From Reyranella sp. (GTDB lineage: Bacteria > Pseudomonadota > Alphaproteobacteria > Reyranellales > Reyranellaceae): DNA of 22,664 bases. The notes under the pieces are model-generated. The model was not told the origin of the DNA, did not search any database, and saw only the letters and a program-made list of their open reading frames with translations. Location of the stretch: the NCBI GenBank assembly GCA_004296815.1, contig SCVT01000240.1, positions 1-22,664 on the forward strand, given 5' to 3'. This document shows, piece by piece, positions 18,422-22,664 of this stretch. The translations under genes and the position numbers were made by a program. Every line of letters starts with the position of its first letter. The stretch's first letter is position 1.

Positions 18422-19081
18422 ATGGCCTGGACCCGCGATCAGATGGCGGCGCGCGCCGCCAAGGAATTGAAGGACGGCTACTACGTGAACCTCGGCATCG
18501 GCATCCCGACCCTGGTGTCGAACTACGTGCCTGAGGATGTCGACATCACGCTGCAGAGCGAGAACGGCATGCTGGGCGTCGGGCCCTTCCCGCTCGATAA
18601 CGAGGTCGATGCCGACGTCATCAACGCCGGCAAGCAGACCGTGACCGAGCTCAAGGGCACGTCGTATTTCAGCTCGGCCGACAGCTTCGCCATGGTCCGC
18701 GGCGGCCACATCGACCTCTCCATCCTGGGCGCCATGGAAGTGGCGGAGAACGGCGACCTCGCCAACTGGATGATCCCGGGCAAGATGGTGAAGGGCATGG
18801 GCGGCGCGATGGACCTCGTGGCGGGCGTCCGGCGCGTCATCGTCACCATGGAGCATGTCTCGAAGGATGGCGCCTCCAAGCTCCTGAAGGAATGCACCCT
18901 GCCGCTGACCGGCCGGCGTGTCGTCGACATGGTGATCTCGGAGCTCGGCGTCTTCACCGTCGACAAGACGGGCGACGGCGGCGTGACGCTGGTCCAGCTC
19001 GCCGACGGCGTCACCGTCGACGAGGTCAAGGCCAAGACGAAGGCGAAGCTCTCGATCTCGCCGTCGCTCAAGGTGGCGTGA
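18422..19081 (+). CDS. scoB: 3-oxoacid CoA-transferase subunit B
   Basis: The beta subunit of the same enzyme, 219 residues. It carries the catalytic glutamate, E47 in LQSENGMLG, that forms the glutamyl-CoA thioester. Also seen are [17 protein letters not shown], the [25 protein letters not shown] segment, [21 protein letters not shown] and [20 protein letters not shown]. The ribosome site AGGAG overlaps the TAG stop of scoA, which points to translational coupling. The ATG at 18422 is preceded by no other plausible start. The gene converges on the SYLF gene with nine bases between the stop codons and no visible terminator. Confidence 0.96.
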   Translation: MAWTRDQMAARAAKELKDGYYVNLGIGIPTLVSNYVPEDVDITLQSENGMLGVGPFPLDNEVDADVINAGKQTVTELKGTSYFSSADSFAMVRGGHIDLSILGAMEVAENGDLANWMIPGKMVKGMGGAMDLVAGVRRVIVTMEHVSKDGASKLLKECTLPLTGRRVVDMVISELGVFTVDKTGDGGVTLVQLADGVTVDEVKAKTKAKLSISPSLKVA

Positions 19082-19090
19082 GCTAGCGGC

Positions 19091-19783
19091 TCACCACTTC
19101 GAGAGATACTGGCGCAACGGCTCGGCGCCGGGATTGGTGAAGCGCCGCTCGACCACGACCGACTTGGCGTTGGCGCCCGCACCGTAATAGAGCGCGTTCC
19201 AGTCGTTGTCGGCGTCGAGGTACGAGCCTTCGATCGAGGCGCCGGCGAACAGGCCCTGCGAGTTGGCGAAGGCCACGATGTCGGCGCCGCCCGCAGCACT
19301 GGTCGCGCCCTCGAGCCCGATGCCGACCGCGACCATGGTGACACCGGCCTCGGCACCGACCTTGAACTTGTGGTCGAGGATCGCCTTGAGGCCCTTCTCA
19401 TTCCGGATGATGAAGACGATCTCCGACACCTTGCCGCCGGCCTGCAGGCCGATGCTGCCCGAGCCCATGCCGTAGAACGCCGGGAAGCTCCAGCCGCCCC
19501 CGCCTGTGGCCGTCTTGCCCATCAGCACGCCGCGGCCGCCCGCGGCGCCCAGGATGAAGCCGCCCTGCACCAGCTCGGGAATGATCAGCACGCCCTTGGC
19601 GCTGGTCATCAGCTTGGCGGCGTCTGGGAAGTCCGGCCCGCCCAGCACCTTGCGGGCGGTGGCAAGACTGGAATCGACCAGCGACTGGCGCTTGGCGTCG
19701 GCGCGGGCAGGCTGGGTCAGAACGAGAGGTGCGGCGACGACGGCCGCGGTCCCCGAAAGGACGGTTCGGCGGTTGAGCTTCAC
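19091..19783 (-). CDS. SYLF-domain (Ysc84-type lipid-binding) exported protein
   Basis: A 230-residue protein of the SYLF/Ysc84 family. Eukaryotic members bind phosphoinositides; the bacterial role is unknown. The start is GTG at 19783 with AAGGAG seven bases upstream. The N-terminus has two arginines followed by a hydrophobic stretch (NRRTVLSGTAAVVAAPLVL) and a likely cut after PARA, resembling a Tat signal. The mature part shows family hallmarks: KGVLIIPELVQGGFILGAAGGRGVLM, WSFPAFYGMGSGSIGLQAGGKVSEIVFII, and the C-terminal NSQGLFAGASIEGSYLDADNDWNALYYG. It is downstream of the cobalamin genes but separated from them by a terminator. Confidence 0.88.
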   Translation of the reverse strand: MKLNRRTVLSGTAAVVAAPLVLTQPARADAKRQSLVDSSLATARKVLGGPDFPDAAKLMTSAKGVLIIPELVQGGFILGAAGGRGVLMGKTATGGGGWSFPAFYGMGSGSIGLQAGGKVSEIVFIIRNEKGLKAILDHKFKVGAEAGVTMVAVGIGLEGATSAAGGADIVAFANSQGLFAGASIEGSYLDADNDWNALYYGAGANAKSVVVERRFTNPGAEPLRQYLSKW

Positions 19784-19872
19784 TTACGGGCTCCTTGGTT
19801 GGCGACCGGCGCGGGGGGCGCGCCTGGATGGTCACTACAGAGCCGATGATACCACGTTTCCGGGCAAAATTG

Positions 19873-19886
19873 GGGCCTTCCGGCCC
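19873..19886 (-). terminator. Rho-independent terminator of the cobalamin operon
   Basis: On the minus strand GGGCC-GGAA-GGCCC, a five-pair stem with a GNRA-type tetraloop, is followed by CAATTTTG. It lies one base after the TAG stop of cobU. The T-run is four bases, so strength may be moderate. Confidence 0.6.
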
Positions 19887-19887
19887 G

Positions 19888-20466
19888 CTACCGGGAGGCC
19901 GGGCGGTCCTTCATGACCAGGGGGAGGCCGGCGGCCATGAACACGACCCGGTCGGCGCGTTCGGCGAAGCGCATGTTCATGCGGCCCATGGCGTCGCGGA
20001 ACGAGCGGCCGAGCGGGGTTTCCGGCACCAGGCCGAGGCCAAGCTCGTTGGTCACGAACACGATGAACGACCTGGGATCCCCCCTGTGTTCATCCAGTGA
20101 CCGGAAGACGTCGTCGGTCGCCTCGTCGACGTCGGCGCCGGCGTGCATCAGGTTCGAGAGCCAGAGCGTGAGGCAATCGACCAGGATCGGCTGGCCATAG
20201 GTCGCGGCCGTCGCCAGCGCCTCGTCGAGCTTCAGCGGCTCCTCGATCGTGGTCCAGCCGGCGCCGCGGCGCGAGCGGTGGGCCATGATGCGGGTGGCCA
20301 TCTCGACATCGCCCGCCTCGGCGGTGGCGATGTAGACCGCAGGGCTCGGCGGCGCGCCGTGCAGGGTGCCGGCGACCAGCCGCTCGGCATGCGTGCTCTT
20401 GCCCGAGCGCGCGCCGCCCAGCACCAGGGTCACCGGCGGCAGCGGGAAGGTGCCGATGTGTTCCAT
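19888..20466 (-). CDS. cobU: Adenosylcobinamide kinase / adenosylcobinamide-phosphate guanylyltransferase
   Basis: A bifunctional enzyme (CobU, called CobP in aerobic-pathway naming) that phosphorylates adenosylcobinamide and adds GMP to give adenosylcobinamide-GDP for the nucleotide-loop step. The 192 residues are near the family length of about 180. The P-loop GGARSGKST is at 17-25. The stretch HRSRRGAGWTTIEEP holds H63, the likely guanylylated histidine by position. VDCLTLWLSNLM is the Walker-B-like region, and VTNELGLGLVPETPLGRSFRDAMGRMN is a strong family signature. The ATG at 20466 shares one base with the TGA of the methyltransferase gene. It is the last gene of the operon. Confidence 0.95.
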   Translation of the reverse strand: MEHIGTFPLPPVTLVLGGARSGKSTHAERLVAGTLHGAPPSPAVYIATAEAGDVEMATRIMAHRSRRGAGWTTIEEPLKLDEALATAATYGQPILVDCLTLWLSNLMHAGADVDEATDDVFRSLDEHRGDPRSFIVFVTNELGLGLVPETPLGRSFRDAMGRMNMRFAERADRVVFMAAGLPLVMKDRPASR

Positions 20467-21311
20467 CACGAGACCTTTGCGCTGACGAGCCAGCAGGCGC
20501 CCGGCATCCGCACGCCGTCGGCCGTCGCATGCGGCGCCACCGCTTCGCCGATCGCGGCCTTGGCCTTCGCGGCCTGGTCGGGCGGCGTCTCGGCGAAGGC
20601 GCGCGCCAAGGGGCCGAACCGGTCGGCGTTGGCCACCACCTCGGCCACGTCGCTTCCCATCCAGATCGGCCGGTCGAGCGGCTCGATGCGAGCAGAGACG
20701 AACCCCGACTCCTTCAGGATACGCTCGACCCTCGCGCGGTCGCCGAACGAGTACTGGCCGGGATCCTCCGGCCCGGGCCGCGGCAGCGGCGGCAGGAACG
20801 GCCGGGCGGCCTGCAGCGGCACGAGGCCCCAGGGATTCTCCTGCGGCGTGCGCCAGCACACGAAGGCGAGGCGGCCCGTGGGCTTCAGCGCACGGCGCAG
20901 GTTGGCGAAGGCCGCGACCGGATCGCCGAAGAACATCACGCCGAAGCGCGAGAACAGAAGATCGAACGATGCGGGCTCGAATGCATGCGTCGCCGCATCG
21001 GCCACCTCGAACGCCGCCTTCGCGATGTTCTTGGTCCGCGCCACCGCGACCAGCGGCTGGGAGATGTCGATGCCGAGCACGGAAGCGGCGCGGTCCGCCA
21101 GCGCCGCCGTCGTGTCGCCCGTGCCGCAGCCCACGTCGAGGACGCGCTCGCCCGCCTGCACGTCGGCCAGTGCCAGCACGTCCTTGTTGATGTCGACCAG
21201 GGACCGCTCGATGCGGCCATAGGCGGCGAGCCAACCCTGCCCGCCCGGCCCGTTCCAGAAAGCCGCCTGTTCAGCGGCGAGCTCGACCTTGCTCTTCGTG
21301 ACCGCGGTCAC
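20466..21311 (-). CDS. Class I SAM-dependent methyltransferase within the cobalamin operon
   Basis: A 281-residue methyltransferase of the UbiE/Methyltransf_25 type. Motif I is RVLDVGCGTGDTT (56-68), followed by VLGIDIS, DAATHAFEPASFDLLFSRFGVMFF (motifs II-III) and LRRALKPTGRLAFVCWR. The N-terminus AEQAAFWNGPGGQGWLAAYGRIER occurs in a subgroup of uncharacterised proteins. The best start is the GTG at 21311, which overlaps the upstream TGA as GTGA; the open frame beyond is antisense or shifted coding of the phosphatase. It does not resemble the corrin-ring methyltransferases (CobA/CobI type). Its role in this operon is unknown. Confidence 0.88.
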   Translation of the reverse strand: MTAVTKSKVELAAEQAAFWNGPGGQGWLAAYGRIERSLVDINKDVLALADVQAGERVLDVGCGTGDTTAALADRAASVLGIDISQPLVAVARTKNIAKAAFEVADAATHAFEPASFDLLFSRFGVMFFGDPVAAFANLRRALKPTGRLAFVCWRTPQENPWGLVPLQAARPFLPPLPRPGPEDPGQYSFGDRARVERILKESGFVSARIEPLDRPIWMGSDVAEVVANADRFGPLARAFAETPPDQAAKAKAAIGEAVAPHATADGVRMPGACWLVSAKVS

Positions 21312-21979
21312 GCCGGCCCGCCGGCGTGACCGTTCACCAGCTCGCGCGGCATGTAGTTCACGAACGCCACGCGCCAGGCATGCGCGGGATCGGCCTGCTC
21401 GTAATGCTCGATCATGGTGACCGACACGTTGTCGATCTCGAAGCGCACCGCCGCCTCGGGATGGAGGTCGAACGCGTGCGCCAGCGCCGCGCGGATCGTG
21501 CCGCCGTGCGCTGTCGCCACGATGTCGCGTCCCTTGTGCTCGGCGGTCAGGCGATCGATCGAGCGCACCGTGCGGTCGCGGAGGTCGACGAAGCTCTCGC
21601 CGCCCGGCGGGCGATATTCCGGCGGGCCGAGCCAGAAGAGATGGTTGTTGGCGTGGTTCTCGGCGATCTCGACGTAGGTCAAACCCTGCCAGTCGCCAAA
21701 ATGCTGCTCGGCGAGATCGGGATCGACATGGAGCTTGTCCATCGAGGCGCCCGACTTGGCGAGCTGCTCGGCCGTCTTCTTGGCGCGCAGCAGGTTCGAG
21801 GCGTACCAGACCGCGCCTTTCGGCAGCAGCGCCGCCTGGTGGCGGAACAGCGCCTCGTTGCTCACGTCGCAATCCTTGTCGGATTGGCCGTAGCAGCGGC
21901 GTTCGGGATTGGGCACCGGCGCGTGCCGCACCCACCACCAACGCGTGACAGCTCCCGTGATCTTGGCGCCTGTCGCCAT
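21308..21979 (-). CDS. Histidine phosphatase family protein, probable alpha-ribazole phosphatase (CobC-like)
   Basis: A 223-residue phosphoglycerate-mutase-like phosphatase. The phospho-accepting histidine is H19 in VRHAPV, where the usual RHG is RHA. AEQHFGDWQGLTY, PPGGESFVDLRDRTVRS and the second histidine H158 in ATAHGGTIRAAL complete the active site. Placed between cobS and cobU, it probably removes the phosphate from alpha-ribazole-5'-phosphate or adenosylcobalamin-5'-phosphate in the last step of cobalamin assembly; this rests on context. The ribosome site AGGAG overlaps the TAG of cobS, and its own TGA overlaps the start of the methyltransferase gene, so all are likely coupled. Confidence 0.85.
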   Translation of the reverse strand: MATGAKITGAVTRWWWVRHAPVPNPERRCYGQSDKDCDVSNEALFRHQAALLPKGAVWYASNLLRAKKTAEQLAKSGASMDKLHVDPDLAEQHFGDWQGLTYVEIAENHANNHLFWLGPPEYRPPGGESFVDLRDRTVRSIDRLTAEHKGRDIVATAHGGTIRAALAHAFDLHPEAAVRFEIDNVSVTMIEHYEQADPAHAWRVAFVNYMPRELVNGHAGGPA

Positions 21980-21991
21980 ATCAAAGCACTC

Positions 21992-22664
21992 CTAACCGAA
22001 GAACAGCGCCGCCATCACGAGGAAGGTGATCTCGGCCTTCTGCTGGACGGCGCCCAGCGTGTCGCCGGTGTAGCCGCCCAGGCGCCTGGCGATCCAGTGC
22101 GCCGCGAAGATACCTGCTCCCACGGCAATGACGGGGGTGAGCAAGGCCGCGAAGAAGCCCTTGCCCAGCAGCAGCAGGAACGCGAGGCCGGCGCCGATCG
22201 CGATGGTGATCCAGACATCGTTGTCGGTCGGCTTGCCCGCCTGCGCGCCCAGCCCGTCCGAATGCACGGGCGAGAAGGCGAGCAGCGGATAGGCGAGCAC
22301 GGCACGCGACAGCGCGTGCGCGGCGATCAGCACCACCAAACCGGTTGCGCCGGAGAACTGCGCGAGGCACGCGACCTTGATCAGCACGGACAATGCGAGG
22401 GCCAGCACGCCGAACGTGCCGTTGCGGCTGTCGCGCATGATCTCGAGCCGCCGCGCCGGCTCCAGCGCATGCGGCCCCAGCCCGTCGGCGGTGTCGGCCA
22501 GGCCATCTTCATGCAGGGCGCGCGTGATCAGCACGGCGGCACCGACCGCCAGGACGCCCGCCAGCCAGCCGGGACCGGCGATGCCGCGCACGATCCAGAA
22601 CACCAGGCCCGCGCCCAGGCCCACCATGGCGCCGACGAACGGCAGCACGGGCAGGACGTCGGCG
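21992..22664 (-). CDS. cobS: Adenosylcobinamide-GDP ribazoletransferase (cobalamin synthase), 5' end outside window
   Basis: An inner-membrane enzyme (CobS, also CobV) that joins adenosylcobinamide-GDP to alpha-ribazole or its phosphate. The frame stays open to the right edge and reads ADVLPVLPFVGAMVG there, so about 20-30 N-terminal residues are missing. The signature HEDGLADTADGLG with metal-binding aspartates is intact. RRLEIMRDSRNGTFGVLALAL and RALSRAVLAYPLLAFSP are also family-specific. Five or more hydrophobic segments are visible, such as MVGLGAGLVFWIV, LAGVLAVGAAVLI and FLLLLGKGFFAALLTPVIAVGAGIFAA. It is upstream of the phosphatase by 12 bases on the same strand. Confidence 0.95.
   Translation of the reverse strand, partial: ADVLPVLPFVGAMVGLGAGLVFWIVRGIAGPGWLAGVLAVGAAVLITRALHEDGLADTADGLGPHALEPARRLEIMRDSRNGTFGVLALALSVLIKVACLAQFSGATGLVVLIAAHALSRAVLAYPLLAFSPVHSDGLGAQAGKPTDNDVWITIAIGAGLAFLLLLGKGFFAALLTPVIAVGAGIFAAHWIARRLGGYTGDTLGAVQQKAEITFLVMAALFFG

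Noticed and set aside
19784..22664. Cobalamin riboswitch for the cob operon
   Set aside because: No B12-box-like sequence or long structured leader is visible; the operon's 5' end is beyond the right edge.

Overview
The window is GC-rich chromosomal DNA of an alphaproteobacterium. The evidence is a DUF1150 protein beside an IbpA-type Hsp20, rpoN next to ptsN, a short RNase D, an NDUFA9-like protein and proteobacterial GltB/GltD. A lineage near Rhodospirillales/Reyranellaceae is possible but cannot be settled from sequence alone. Coding density is high. No insertion sequence, CRISPR array, prophage or rRNA is visible, and no gene-free stretch exceeds 300 bases. The longest gap, about 250 bp, lies before gltD and is visibly AT-rich.

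Layout. (1) 1-2626: 3' part of an MFS transporter (+) facing an orphan Tat-exported family-5 substrate-binding protein (-). (2) 2846-5727: trpS (+) convergent with a heparinase II/III family gene (-); one CTAG tetranucleotide supplies both stop codons. (3) 5770-6574: a heat-shock unit (+) made of a sigma-32-like promoter, a ROSE-like RNA thermometer, hsp20 and a DUF1150 gene. (4) 6587-9498 (-): tRNA-Leu(CAG), RNase D, rpoN and ptsN. In many alphaproteobacteria, as I recall, lptC-lptA-lptB lie between rnd and rpoN and hpf lies between rpoN and ptsN; all are absent here. A textbook sigma-54 (-24/-12) site faces rpoN and is built into the RNase D terminator. (5) 9611-10564 (+): NDUFA9-like SDR protein, possibly on a leaderless mRNA. 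(6) 10814-17644 (+): gltD, a glutathione S-transferase, a 4-oxalocrotonate tautomerase homologue and gltB in one tight operon, preceded by a 21-bp dyad and a leader hairpin. (7) 17709-19081 (+): scoA-scoB, 3-oxoacid CoA-transferase. (8) 19091-19783 (-): secreted SYLF-domain protein. (9) 19888 to the right edge (-): cobalamin nucleotide-loop operon, cobS (cut by the edge), a CobC-like phosphatase, a SAM methyltransferase and cobU, with overlapping or nearly overlapping genes and a terminator.

Themes. Nitrogen control recurs: sigma-54 and PtsN sit about 2 kb from the ammonia-assimilating glutamate synthase operon. The most noteworthy signals are regulatory rather than a new protein system: the sigma-54 site at rpoN, the thermometer at hsp20, the gltD leader dyad, and the unusual gene content of the rnd-rpoN-ptsN, gltD-gltB and cob clusters. 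I saw no convincing new multi-gene defence or biosynthetic system.
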